Shown here piece after piece: positions 1 through 7,300 of a stretch of DNA of 15,987 nucleotides (positions within the stretch are counted from its first letter, which is position 1; each line of letters begins with the position of its first letter). The position numbers and the translations under genes were made by a program. The notes below the pieces were generated by a model. That model was not told where the DNA came from. It saw only the letters and a list, made by a program, of their open reading frames with translations, and ran no database searches. Source of the DNA: Iamia sp035575815 (GTDB taxonomy: Bacteria; Actinomycetota; Acidimicrobiia; Acidimicrobiales; Iamiaceae); NCBI RefSeq assembly GCF_035575815.1, contig NZ_DATLXO010000009.1, positions 1-15,987 on the forward strand. Direction: 5' to 3'.

Positions 1-605
1 TCGCCATCGATGGACGGCTCGTCCGACGTGGTGAAGGTGATGTCCCACGCTTGGCCCTCGGAGTCAACGACCTCGACGGCGCCAAACGTCGAGAACGTCG
101 TGGTCTCATCGCCGGTGTTCACGATCGTCAGCTCGACGCCGACGTACCGCTGCCCCTCGGCCGGAGTGTCGAACTCGTTGGTCGGCTCCCACGGGTCCTC
201 GACGGTATCTACCGTGACCTCGAGGTCGCCGGTGGTGGCGGTCTCGCCCACCTCATGGGTGTCCTCGCCTTCGGCCGCTGGCTCTTCGTCACCGTCTGCC
301 GGGGTGGCATCGCCGGCTTCCGTCGCGCTGGGACCTTCAGAGGTCGTCTCCTCGTCGTCTCCTCCGCTCACAGCAACGACCGCGACCACGGCGATGAGGG
401 CCAGAGCGAGGCAGGCAACGAGGGGGATGAGCACCTTCATGGCGCCGCCCTTCTTCGGCTGCTGTTGCAGCGCATGCGCTCCCTGGGGTGCCTGAGGTGC
501 CTGGGGTGCGTAGTGGTCGGTCCACTGGCTTCCGTCCCAGTACCGCTGCTGACCGGGTCGGTCCGGCGCCGGGAACCAACCGGCCGCGTGCCGCTGATCG
601 CTCAT
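1..605 (-). CDS. DUF2510 / DUF4352 single-pass membrane protein (3' end cut by window)
   Basis: The frame opens at an ATG at 605 and runs off the left edge with 201 codons visible. Residues 8-31 are a DUF2510 domain, a short Trp-rich module with AGWFPAP, RYWDG and QWTDH. A Gln/Pro/Ala linker follows, then a hydrophobic segment at about 56-79, then an acidic Thr/Glu/Asp stretch at 82-122. From about 125 the sequence resembles a DUF4352 immunoglobulin-like domain, with TVDTVEDPW, RYVGVELTIVNTG and FSTFGAVEVVD. The expected topology is a cytoplasmic N-terminus, one membrane span and an extracytoplasmic DUF4352 domain. That family is common in Gram-positive surface proteins and lipoproteins and has no defined enzymatic role. 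A purine-rich GGGGAGAA lies just upstream as a ribosome-binding site, and a weak -10-like TACGGT (minus strand) lies at 641-646. The function is unknown. The architecture is clear; the C-terminus is not seen. Confidence 0.85.
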   Translation of the reverse strand, partial: MSDQRHAAGWFPAPDRPGQQRYWDGSQWTDHYAPQAPQAPQGAHALQQQPKKGGAMKVLIPLVACLALALIAVVAVVAVSGGDDEETTSEGPSATEAGDATPADGDEEPAAEGEDTHEVGETATTGDLEVTVDTVEDPWEPTNEFDTPAEGQRYVGVELTIVNTGDETTTFSTFGAVEVVDSEGQAWDITFTTSDEPSIDG

Positions 606-885
606 GTGAAGGGTTCTCCCCGTTGTCTCGCCCCCCACGCACCGTAGCCGTCGCGGCGTCTCGCGGCGCCGCCCTCGGGCAGGGCATCGCCGGACACAGC
701 TTTCTCAGGGCGGCCGATCGCGACGGAGGGGCTGAGTCTTCGGGGCAGGCCTTCTAGATGCTCCGACGGGCCCAGCTCACCAGCACCCGGCATCCATGAG
801 GTCGATGGCCCCCGACGGTGGCGTCGCGACCTGCGGTCAGACCGGTGCTGGACGCGGTGGTCGATCTGCGCAAGCCTCGGCCCAC
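606..885. other. Divergent intergenic region between DUF2510 protein and CAP lipoprotein
   Basis: These 280 bases separate two divergently oriented genes and should hold both promoters. Open frames crossing it have Arg/Pro/Ser-rich translations typical of shadow frames in GC-rich DNA, and none has a recognisable domain. I see a weak minus-strand -10-like TACGGT at 641-646 upstream of the DUF2510 gene. I see no convincing promoter or Shine-Dalgarno for the CAP gene, and no RNA gene or large repeat. Confidence 0.5.
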
Positions 886-1326
886 ATGCCGACACGAACC
901 GCTCGATCCCGCGCCCTGGTCGGCCTCGTAGCCGTGGCGCTCGCCCTCGTCCTCACGGCGTGCCTCTCCGGCGGTCAGCAGCGGATGGTCGATCTCGTCA
1001 ACCGGGACCGAGCCGCCCAGGGCCGCGCAACGCTCCCGAACCACGCCACGCTGAGCACCAAGGCCCAGGCGTGGGCCGACGAGATGGCCCGCGAGGGGCG
1101 CGTCTCACACTCGACTCTGACCGACGGCACCCCGAGCTGCCGCCGGGCGCTGGGTGAGAACGTCGCCGCCGCGAGCAGCGTCGACGGCCTGCACCGCGCG
1201 TGGATGGCCTCGGCCGGCCACCGAGCCAACATCCTCGACCTCCGGTGGGACCACATCGGCGTCGGGGTCACCAGGAGCGGTGACCGCTACTACGGCGTCC
1301 AGGTGTTCATGGAGGGCTGCACCTGA
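886..1326 (+). CDS. CAP-domain (SCP/PR-1-like) secreted lipoprotein
   Basis: This encodes 146 residues if the ATG at 886 is used. That start places a signal peptide directly at the N-terminus: basic PTRTARSR, a hydrophobic run, then the lipobox LTAC with Cys26 as the probable lipidated residue. An in-frame ATG at 796 would add 30 uncharacteristic residues, so I prefer 886, although neither has a clear ribosome-binding site. The rest is one CAP (PF00188) domain. LVNRDRAAQGR, AWADEMA, a His in VSHSTL, GENVA, GHRANIL and HIGVGV supply the usual His/Glu cavity residues. Cys in PSCRR and in the terminal EGCT may form a disulfide. Bacterial CAP proteins are extracytoplasmic and mostly of unknown function; some relatives bind lipids. 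The deaminase gene follows 34 bp downstream on the same strand. Confidence 0.88.
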   Translation: MPTRTARSRALVGLVAVALALVLTACLSGGQQRMVDLVNRDRAAQGRATLPNHATLSTKAQAWADEMAREGRVSHSTLTDGTPSCRRALGENVAAASSVDGLHRAWMASAGHRANILDLRWDHIGVGVTRSGDRYYGVQVFMEGCT

Positions 1327-3781
1327 GCCGACCGGAGGGGGGCACCGCTACCCTCCGACCATGGACGAGCGACCCACCGTCGAGCAGATCCGCCGGGCGC
1401 CCAAGGTGTTGCTGCACGATCACCTCGACGGGGGTCTGCGGCCCGCCACGGTGATCGAGCTGGCGGCGGAGCACGGCTACGACGGCCTGCCCACCACCGA
1501 CATCGACGAGCTGTCCCGCTGGTTCACCCAAGGGGCCGACCGACGTGACCTGGTGCTGTACCTCGACACCTTCGAGCACACCGTCGGGGTCATGCAGGAG
1601 CGCGACGCCATCATCCGGGTGGCCCGGGAGTGCGCCGAGGACCTCGCCGACGACGGCGTCGTCTACGCCGAGGTCCGAATGGCCCCCGAGCTGTGCCTGG
1701 AGCGGGGCCTCACCCTCGACGACGCCATCGCGGCCATGCTCGAGGGCTTCGGCCAGGGCGCCGCGGACGGCCGCATCGAGATCGGCCTGCTCGTCACCGC
1801 CATGCGCCACGCCGCCAACTCCAAGGAGGTGGCCGAGGCCGCCCTGCGCCACCGCGACGACGGGGTCGTCGGCTTCGACATCGCCGGCAGCGAGGCCGGC
1901 AACCCCCCGACCCGCCACCTCGATGCCTTCCGCACCGTCGCCGAGGGGAACTTCCACATCACGATCCACGCCGGCGAGGCCTTCGGGCTGCCGTCGATCT
2001 GGGAGGCGGTGCAGATCTGCGGGGCCGAGCGCCTGGGTCACGGCGTGCGCATCATCGACGACATCACCGTCACCGACGACGGCGTGCGGCTGGGCCAACT
2101 CGCGTCGTTCATCCGCGACCGCCGGGTGCCGCTCGAGATGTGCCCGACGTCGAACGTGAACACCGGCGTGTGCGACACGATCGCCGAGCACCCCATCGGT
2201 CTGCTGCGGCGTCTGCGCTTCCGGGTCACCGTCAACACCGACAACCGCCTGATGAGCGGCACCTCGATGACCGAGGAGATGTCCCACCTCGTCGACGCCT
2301 TCGGCTACGGCTGGGACGACCTCGAGTGGCTCACGCTCAACGCCATGAAGTCGGCCTTCTGGCCCTTCGACAAGCGCCTCCGCATCATCAACGAGCGCAT
2401 CAAGCCCGGGTACGCGGCGCTGCGGGCGTCGGGTCTGGGCGTCAGCCTCGCCGGCTGAGGCCGTGCCCCCGTCGGCTCCTCCTCCTCCTCCTCCTCCTCC
2501 TCCTCCTCCGACGAAGGCGGCGCCCTGGCGGGCGGCCAGCTCGACGAGGTCGTCGAGGGCGACGGTCATGTCGACGAGGTGCAGGCCCCACGTGGGGCCG
2601 AGCGTCTCGGTGACCAGGCCGGCGACGGGCCGGGGATCGGCCTCGTCGGCGATGCCCACCGCCAGGTAGTCGTAGCCGTCGGTGGACTCGCAGGTCACGT
2701 CGAGCGCGTCGGGCAGGGCGACGAACTGGGTCTCGAGGTCGTCGGTGCCCTCGATGCCGCCCACCAGCGGGGCCTGGGTCGGGGCGATGGCGGTGGCGTG
2801 CTCGCGGCCCAGCAGGGCCACGGCGTCGACGCACAGGGACCGTTGACCCTCGTCCCCGGCGCCCCCGAAGATGGCGTTCTCCACCGGCGGGGCCGTCGCG
2901 GGATAGCTCGACCACGTCACGAGGCAGCCGACATCGTCGGGGGCCGAGCACGCCCCGATGGCGTCGAAGGTGCCGCCCACCCCGGCGCCCTCGGGTGCCT
3001 GCACCGAGGTGCCGAAGAGGTGCGCCGCCACCAGGCGCTCGCGGACCGCAGGGTCGCCGTCGACCTCCTCGGCGAGGAGACGGCTGAGGTGACCCGCACC
3101 CTGGGAGTGGCCGATCAGCACCACACCCCGCCCGTCGCTGAACTGCGAGACGTAGGTCTTCCAGGCGTCGAGCACGTCCTCGTAGGCCACCGGGCCGCCT
3201 TCGGCGAAGCTTCCCGAACCCAAGCCGGCGAGGGTCACCTGGCGGTAGACCGGGGCGAACACCCGACACGACCGGGCGTACTGCGCGGCCTGGGCCACCA
3301 CGGTGCGAGCTTCGGGATCCTCGGGACCGAACTCGCGGTCGCTGTTGACGCCCGGGTCCGACGAGACCGTCGGGTAGACGTAGAAGCAGTCGACAGGCGG
3401 ATCGGCGGCCGGCTCCCGCTCCTCGACCGTGCGCGCGCCGTCGGGGGCGATCTCGGTGACGTCGAGGTCACGGCACACGTCGTCGTCGAGGTCGGGGCGG
3501 CAGATCCACGCCGCACCGTCGTCGTAGACCTCGCTGGAGTACCCGTCGTAGGGGTCCTCCCGCGGCGCGTCGGAGCCGTCGCCGTCGGAGGACGCGGCCG
3601 CATCGTCGTCGCCCCCGGTGGACGCGGGGTCATCGGTGGAGGCGGCGGTGTCACCGGTGGTCGATCGACCGGCCCCGCCACCGTCGGCCGCGTCGTCGTC
3701 GGACCCGCCGCCGCACGCCGTGAAGCTCAGCACCAGGAGCACCGATGCGAGGAGGGCGAGCAGACGACGACGGGGGGCCAC
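1307..3781 (-). CDS. DUF3089 alpha/beta-hydrolase-like lipoprotein with missing stop; frame runs on antisense to add
   Basis: The GTG start at 3781 has GAGGTG seven bases upstream. Residues 1-23 form a lipoprotein signal (RRRLLALLASVLLVL, then FTAC with Cys23). A Gly/Asp/Ser/Thr low-complexity spacer follows to about 75. Residues 80-424 match the DUF3089 family: DCFYVYPTVSSDPG, the nucleophile elbow GHSQGAG with Ser226, and the closing TWGLHLVDMTVALDDLVELA. DUF3089 proteins normally stop close after this point. Here the frame enters 11 consecutive GGA codons (425-435; 2477-2509) and meets no stop until 1307. This adds about 400 residues that are purely antisense to add, with no recognisable domain. 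The given coordinates are the literal frame; the credible protein ends near 2500. One frame over, a TGA at 2442-2444 follows the repeat closely, so a 1-nt error or mutation near the repeat is likely. The protein is probably an extracytoplasmic esterase or lipase-like enzyme of unknown substrate. Confidence 0.7.
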   Translation of the reverse strand: MAPRRRLLALLASVLLVLSFTACGGGSDDDAADGGGAGRSTTGDTAASTDDPASTGGDDDAAASSDGDGSDAPREDPYDGYSSEVYDDGAAWICRPDLDDDVCRDLDVTEIAPDGARTVEEREPAADPPVDCFYVYPTVSSDPGVNSDREFGPEDPEARTVVAQAAQYARSCRVFAPVYRQVTLAGLGSGSFAEGGPVAYEDVLDAWKTYVSQFSDGRGVVLIGHSQGAGHLSRLLAEEVDGDPAVRERLVAAHLFGTSVQAPEGAGVGGTFDAIGACSAPDDVGCLVTWSSYPATAPPVENAIFGGAGDEGQRSLCVDAVALLGREHATAIAPTQAPLVGGIEGTDDLETQFVALPDALDVTCESTDGYDYLAVGIADEADPRPVAGLVTETLGPTWGLHLVDMTVALDDLVELAARQGAAFVGGGGGGGGGGGADGGTASAGEADAQTRRPQRRVPGLDALVDDAEALVEGPEGRLHGVEREPLEVVPAVAEGVDEVGHLLGHRGAAHQAVVGVDGDPEAQTPQQTDGVLGDRVAHAGVHVRRRAHLERHPAVADERRELAQPHAVVGDGDVVDDAHAVTQALGPADLHRLPDRRQPEGLAGVDRDVEVPLGDGAEGIEVAGRGVAGLAAGDVEADDPVVAVAQGGLGHLLGVGGVAHGGDEQADLDAAVRGALAEALEHGRDGVVEGEAPLQAQLGGHSDLGVDDAVVGEVLGALPGHPDDGVALLHDPDGVLEGVEVQHQVTSVGPLGEPAGQLVDVGGGQAVVAVLRRQLDHRGGPQTPVEVIVQQHLGRPADLLDGGSLVHGRRVAVPPSGRLRCSPP
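1333..1357 (+). terminator. Stem-loop between CAP gene and add (possible terminator)
   Basis: CGGAGGG (1333-1339) pairs perfectly with CCCTCCG (1351-1357) around an 11-nt loop. It starts 6 nt after the CAP stop codon and ends 3 nt before the add ATG. No T-tract follows. The 5' arm also contains the only SD-like run (GGAGGG) before add, but it lies about 20 nt from the ATG, too far for normal use. It could be a weak terminator for the CAP transcript, or chance. Confidence 0.35.
1349..1354 (+). promoter_or_regulatory. Putative -10 element (TACCCT) for leaderless add mRNA
   Basis: TACCCT matches the actinobacterial TAnnnT -10 pattern and ends 6 nt before the add ATG at 1361. That is the spacing expected if transcription starts at the A of the start codon, giving a leaderless mRNA. 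No good -35 is visible. The lack of a usable Shine-Dalgarno before add is consistent with this. Confidence 0.35.
1361..2458 (+). CDS. add: Adenosine deaminase
   Basis: This 365-residue zinc hydrolase (PF00962) converts adenosine or deoxyadenosine to inosine or deoxyinosine plus ammonia in the cytoplasm. All metal and catalytic positions can be placed: H19-x-H21 in LLHDHLDGG, H203AGE206 (zinc His and catalytic Glu), H227 in RLGHGVR, and D294 in NTDNRLMSGTS. The NTDN form in place of NTDD is, as I recall, usual for actinobacterial enzymes. The length is normal. The ATG at 1361 is chosen because the family N-terminus, with TVEQIRRAPKVLLHDHLDGG, starts right after it; the frame is open further upstream but that part overlaps the CAP gene. 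In Mycobacterium, add lies near upp and pmmB, and homologues of both are found downstream here. The gene converges on the DUF3089 gene, whose reading frame continues antisense through the whole of add. Confidence 0.95.
   Translation: MDERPTVEQIRRAPKVLLHDHLDGGLRPATVIELAAEHGYDGLPTTDIDELSRWFTQGADRRDLVLYLDTFEHTVGVMQERDAIIRVARECAEDLADDGVVYAEVRMAPELCLERGLTLDDAIAAMLEGFGQGAADGRIEIGLLVTAMRHAANSKEVAEAALRHRDDGVVGFDIAGSEAGNPPTRHLDAFRTVAEGNFHITIHAGEAFGLPSIWEAVQICGAERLGHGVRIIDDITVTDDGVRLGQLASFIRDRRVPLEMCPTSNVNTGVCDTIAEHPIGLLRRLRFRVTVNTDNRLMSGTSMTEEMSHLVDAFGYGWDDLEWLTLNAMKSAFWPFDKRLRIINERIKPGYAALRASGLGVSLAG
2477..2509. repeat. (TCC)11 / (GGA)11 trinucleotide microsatellite
   Basis: There are eleven perfect TCC units on the plus strand, read as eleven Gly codons (GGA) at the end of the DUF3089 frame. 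GGA is a rare Gly codon in the surrounding genes, so the tract reflects repeat expansion rather than normal coding. In-frame unit gain or loss would vary the glycine run; a single-base slip would move the frame to the stop at 2442. Confidence 0.9.
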
Positions 3782-3820
3782 GGATCACCTCGGGTCGGGG
3801 TTGGCGGCCAGACTGGCACA

Positions 3821-4444
3821 GTGCACACCACCGTCGTCGACCACCCGCTGGCCGCCCAGGCCCTCGGCCGCCTCCGGGACGAGACCACCGACCGGGCCGC
3901 GTTCCGCCAGGCCATGGACGACCTGGCGGGGATCCTCGTCGTGGAGGCCACCCGCACGCTGCCCGTCGTCGAGGTCGCCATCGCCACACCGATGACGAAC
4001 ACCCGGGCGGTTCGCATCGACCCCATGCCGCTCACCGTGCCCGTGCTCCGCGCCGGGCTCGGCCTGCTGCCGGGCGTGTTGCGCATGCTGCCCGATGCCC
4101 CCACCGGCTTCATCGGCGTGGCCCGCGACGAGATGACCCACGAGCCGGTGCCCTACATGGACTCCGTGCCGGCCGACCTGGAGGGCCGGCCCGTGCTGGT
4201 GCTCGACCCGATGCTGGCCACCGGGGGGTCCCTCGCCTTCGCCTGCCGGCTCCTCCGGGGCCGCAACCCGGGCCGGGTGAGCGCGGTGTGCGTGCTCGCC
4301 GCACCCGAGGGCGTGGCCCGCATCCAGGCGTCGGGGTTGGTCGACGAGCTGGTCGTCGCCTCGGTCGACGACCACCTGGACGAGCGTGCCTTCATCGTCC
4401 CCGGCCTGGGCGACGCCGGCGACCGCCTCTTCGGCACCGCGTAG
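3821..4444 (+). CDS. upp: Uracil phosphoribosyltransferase
   Basis: This 207-residue cytoplasmic salvage enzyme condenses uracil with PRPP to give UMP and diphosphate. The length matches the family (about 208). Visible signatures are HPLAAQALGRLRDETTD at the N-terminus, PVLRAGLGLLPG, the flexible-loop region with PVPYMDSVP, the PRPP-binding segment VLVLDPMLATGGS, and the C-terminal uracil-binding segment PGLGDAGDRLFGT. The GTG at 3821 is chosen because the UPRTase N-terminus begins there (VHTTVVDHP). The open frame extends far upstream, but that part is antisense to the DUF3089 gene. No clear Shine-Dalgarno precedes it. Only 39 bp separate it from the divergent DUF3089 start, so their promoters must overlap or lie within coding sequence. 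It converges on the sugar-phosphate mutase gene with a 14-bp gap. Confidence 0.94.
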   Translation: MHTTVVDHPLAAQALGRLRDETTDRAAFRQAMDDLAGILVVEATRTLPVVEVAIATPMTNTRAVRIDPMPLTVPVLRAGLGLLPGVLRMLPDAPTGFIGVARDEMTHEPVPYMDSVPADLEGRPVLVLDPMLATGGSLAFACRLLRGRNPGRVSAVCVLAAPEGVARIQASGLVDELVVASVDDHLDERAFIVPGLGDAGDRLFGTA

Positions 4445-4458
4445 CCGCCGAGCTGCGT

Positions 4459-6225
4459 TCAGGCGAGGCCGAGGGCGGCGGGCAGCGCCGCGATCAGGGC
4501 CGAGAGGCCGGCGGCGGCCGTCACCCGGGCCGCGGCCAGGTCGCCACCCTCGTCGACGGGCTCGACCACCTCGACGTAGCCCTTGAGCTTGGGCTCGGTG
4601 CCGCTCGGGCGCACCACGACCCGGGCCCCGTGGAGGGCGAGGCCCACCACATCGGCCGGGGGCAGCCCCCGACCCGGTGCCCCGTCGGCCAGGTCGCTGA
4701 CCCCGGCCACGACGCGGTGTCCGATGGTCGCCGGCGGTGCGGCGCGAAGGCGAGCCATGGCCGCGGCGATGCGGGCCGCGCCGTCGGCTCCCTCGAGGCG
4801 GAGCGACCACTGGCCCGTGGCGTGGACCCCGAAGCGGCGGGCCAGGTCGTCGAGCCGGTCGAGGACCGTGAGTCCGTGCTCGACGAGGTCGCTCACCATC
4901 TCGGCCGCGACCAGCAGGGCGCTGATGCCGTCCTTGTCGCGGACCTGGTCGCCGATGCAGTAGCCGAGGGCCTCCTCGTAGCCGAGGATCAAGGGGTGCT
5001 CGGGCGTCGACGCCCGCACGATCCACTTGAACCCGGTGAGGGTCTCGGCGTAGCCCACCCCCGCCTCTGCCGCGAGGGCGCGCAGAAGGGTGGAGGACAC
5101 GATGGTGGTGGCCAGGATGCCGTGGGGCGGGAACCCGCCGCGCCGGATGAGGTGGTCGGCCAGCAACCAGCCCAGCTCGTCACCGGTGAGCTTCCGCCAG
5201 GACGAGGCCTCGCGCTGGTCGCCGAGAGCTGGGTCCCAGACGGCCATGGCGAGGCGGTCGGCGTCGGGGTCGTTGGCCAGGGCCACGTCCGCGCTCACGT
5301 AGGCGGCCAGCGTCCGTAGGCGGTCGAGGGCCCCGGGCTCCTCGGGGTTGGGGAAGGCCACGGTCGGGAAGTCGGGATCGGCCTCGGACTGCTCGGGCAC
5401 CTCGTGGAGGGTGACGAAGCCGACATGCCGGCAGGCCTGGCGCACCACCGGCCCGCCCACGCCGTGCAGGGAGGTGTGGGCGACCTGGACGGTGGCCCGG
5501 TCGTGCCGGCGGACCAACACGTCATCGGCGATGGCGCTGACGTACTCGTCGACCAGGTCGAGGCCGACGGGGTGGACCTTCGGGTTGCCGGCTCCGCCGG
5601 AGGGCAGGTCGGTGACCCGACCGGCGCCCGCCATGGCGGTGGCGATCTCCGCGGCCTGGTCGCTGTCGATCTGGCGGCCCTCACGGTCGTAGACCTTGTA
5701 GCCGTTGTCCCGGCCCGGGTTGTGGCTGGCGGTCACCATGATCCCGGCCGCGGCCCGGTGGCGGCGCACGGCGAAGGCGAGCACAGGGGTCGGGACGGGG
5801 CCGCCGAGGATGTGGACGTCGAGGCCGATCCCGGTCAGCACCTCGACGGTCTCGGCCACGAAGGCCTCCGAGCCGTGGCGGGCGTCGCGACCGACGATGA
5901 CGCCGCCCTCGGTGGAGCCCGAGGCCCGGACCCACGCGGCGACGCCGGCCGCGGCCCGCCGGACCACGGCGACGTTCATCCGGTTGGGGCCGGGGCCGAC
6001 CTCGCCGCGCAGGCCGGCGGTGCCGAAGGCCAGGCCATCGCGGAACAGCTCGCGCAGCTCAGCCGTGGCCCGGGCAACCTCGCCGGGGGTCCCGTCCTCG
6101 ACGAGGTGCGTCAGCTCGCGCAGGTGCCGCGCCGTGCTGGGCTGGGGGTCGTCGTCGGCCCAGGCCCGCACGCGTGCGATGAGCGCCTCGACCGCTTCGG
6201 CCTCGGCCTCGACCGGCTCGGTCAT
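4459..6225 (-). CDS. pmmB: Phospho-sugar mutase (phosphomannomutase/phosphoglucomutase, PmmB-like)
   Basis: This 588-residue member of the alpha-D-phosphohexomutase superfamily moves phosphate between C1 and C6 (or C5 of pentoses) of sugar phosphates through a phosphoserine. Motifs are in order: GTAGLRGEVG (N-terminal substrate loop), the active site TASHNPGRDNG with Ser167, the Mg-binding loop D319-P-D-A-D323-R, the sugar-binding GYEEALGY, and the phosphate-binding RPSGTEPK around Ser541. The length fits the longer PGM2/PmmB subgroup, members of which can act on pentose 1-phosphates. That would connect it to nucleoside salvage with add and upp, but the substrate is inferred. The ATG at 6225 follows GGGAGG by 3 nt. 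It lies 8 bp after the stop of the PfkB kinase, so the two form one operon. The frame stays open upstream to 6336, but that stretch overlaps the kinase gene. Confidence 0.92.
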   Translation of the reverse strand: MTEPVEAEAEAVEALIARVRAWADDDPQPSTARHLRELTHLVEDGTPGEVARATAELRELFRDGLAFGTAGLRGEVGPGPNRMNVAVVRRAAAGVAAWVRASGSTEGGVIVGRDARHGSEAFVAETVEVLTGIGLDVHILGGPVPTPVLAFAVRRHRAAAGIMVTASHNPGRDNGYKVYDREGRQIDSDQAAEIATAMAGAGRVTDLPSGGAGNPKVHPVGLDLVDEYVSAIADDVLVRRHDRATVQVAHTSLHGVGGPVVRQACRHVGFVTLHEVPEQSEADPDFPTVAFPNPEEPGALDRLRTLAAYVSADVALANDPDADRLAMAVWDPALGDQREASSWRKLTGDELGWLLADHLIRRGGFPPHGILATTIVSSTLLRALAAEAGVGYAETLTGFKWIVRASTPEHPLILGYEEALGYCIGDQVRDKDGISALLVAAEMVSDLVEHGLTVLDRLDDLARRFGVHATGQWSLRLEGADGAARIAAAMARLRAAPPATIGHRVVAGVSDLADGAPGRGLPPADVVGLALHGARVVVRPSGTEPKLKGYVEVVEPVDEGGDLAAARVTAAAGLSALIAALPAALGLA

Positions 6226-6233
6226 GGGCCTCC

Positions 6234-7229
6234 CTACGTGTCGAGCAGGTGCACCAGCTGGGCCAGTGACAGCCCGGGCCGGGCCCCGGTGTGGCCGATC
6301 ACCGCGGCGGCGGCGATCGAGCCCAGCCGGCCGCACTGGTCGAGGGACATGTCCTGGGTGTAGCCGTAGAGGAAGCCGGCGGCGTAGAGGTCACCGGCGG
6401 CGGTGGTATCGACGACCCGGGGAACCTGGTGGACAGTGATCTCGTGGGTCGCGTCGCCGGCGATGATGACCGAACCGTGGCGGCCCTTGGTGAGGCACGC
6501 GATCTTGCACCGGCCCCGCACCTTGGCCACCGCGTCCTCGAAGTCGTCGACCTCGTAGAGCCGGGTGATCTCGTCGGTGTTGGCGAACAGGATGTCGACC
6601 CCGCCGTCGACGAGGGCCAGGAAGTCGTCGCGGTGGCGTTCGACGCAGAAGCCGTCGGAGAGGGTGAGGGCGACCTCGCGACCCGCCTCGTGGGCGGCCT
6701 CGGCAGCGACCCGGTAGGCGGCCTTGGCCTCGTCGCGGTCGAACAGGTAGCCCTCGAGGAACGTCACCTTGGCGTCGCGGACCACGTCGAGGTCGAGGTG
6801 GTCGGGGCCGAGCTGCGACGAAGCTCCGAGGTAGGTGTTCATCGTGCGCTGGGCGTCGGGCGTCACCACGATCAGGCATTGCCCGGTGGCGGGGCCCTCG
6901 CCGGCGCGCGGCGAGTCGAAGTCGACGCCGAGCGAGGCCATGTCGTGGGCGAAGACCGCGCCCAGCTCGTCGTCGCGGACCCGCCCGATGTAGGCCGCCC
7001 GGCCGCCGAAGGAGGCCACGCCCACCAGCGTGTTGGCGGCGGACCCGCCCGACATCTCGGTGCGGTGGCCCATGGCCGAGTAGATCTCGTCGACCCGGTC
7101 GTCGTCGATCAGGACCATGGCGCCCTTGGTGAGGTCGTGGGCGTCGATGAAGGCGTGGTCTTCGTGGCTGAGCACGTCGACGAGAGCGTTGCCGATGCCG
7201 ACGACGTCGTAGGTGGGGCGCGTGGTCAC
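6234..7229 (-). CDS. PfkB-family kinase, adenosine kinase-like
   Basis: This 331-residue ribokinase-family protein should transfer phosphate from ATP to a nucleoside or sugar. The N-terminus has VVGIGNALVDVL, followed by the substrate-binding MSGGSAANT. A lid segment has GATGQC-like GPATGQCLIV, and CLTKGRHGS leads to the signature D274TTAAGD280LYAAGF with Asp280 as catalytic base. The usual signature is DTTGAGD, so Gly277 of the anion hole is Ala here. The arrangement and length resemble the cytoplasmic adenosine kinases of alphaproteobacteria and actinobacteria. The neighbouring deaminase and phosphoribosyltransferase support a nucleoside substrate, though a sugar is possible. The start is GTG at 7229: the frame is open to 7739, but the family N-terminus begins with TYDVVGIGNAL. 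The putative -10 TAGGGT just 8 bp upstream would give a leaderless mRNA. It is first in an operon with the mutase. Confidence 0.88.
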   Translation of the reverse strand: MTTRPTYDVVGIGNALVDVLSHEDHAFIDAHDLTKGAMVLIDDDRVDEIYSAMGHRTEMSGGSAANTLVGVASFGGRAAYIGRVRDDELGAVFAHDMASLGVDFDSPRAGEGPATGQCLIVVTPDAQRTMNTYLGASSQLGPDHLDLDVVRDAKVTFLEGYLFDRDEAKAAYRVAAEAAHEAGREVALTLSDGFCVERHRDDFLALVDGGVDILFANTDEITRLYEVDDFEDAVAKVRGRCKIACLTKGRHGSVIIAGDATHEITVHQVPRVVDTTAAGDLYAAGFLYGYTQDMSLDQCGRLGSIAAAAVIGHTGARPGLSLAQLVHLLDT

Positions 7230-7237
7230 GGGCGCCG

Positions 7238-7243
7238 ACCCTA
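7238..7243 (-). promoter_or_regulatory. Putative -10 element (TAGGGT) for leaderless kinase-mutase operon
   Basis: On the minus strand TAGGGT is followed by 8 nt and then the GTG start of the PfkB gene, so transcription would begin at or next to the start codon. No ribosome-binding site precedes that GTG, which agrees with leaderless expression. No clear -35 hexamer is present. Confidence 0.4.
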
Positions 7244-7300
7244 CCGCCGGGTGACGGCCACGCCCGACGCCCCGCCCCGACGGTGGCGTCCGTCGCCGTC

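Noticed and set aside
1545..2613. Plus-strand overlapping open frames with Arg/Pro/Ser-rich translations inside add
   Set aside because: They are out-of-frame shadows of add caused by high GC; no domain or plausible start.
2579..3820. Long plus-strand open frame upstream of and in phase with upp
   Set aside because: Its translation is low-complexity and exactly antisense to the DUF3089 gene; the uracil phosphoribosyltransferase family starts at 3821.
3812..3824. Small overlapping inverted repeats ACTG-GCA-CAGT and GCAC-A-GTGC at the upp start
   Set aside because: Arms are only 4 bp and overlap the GTG start; too weak to call an operator.
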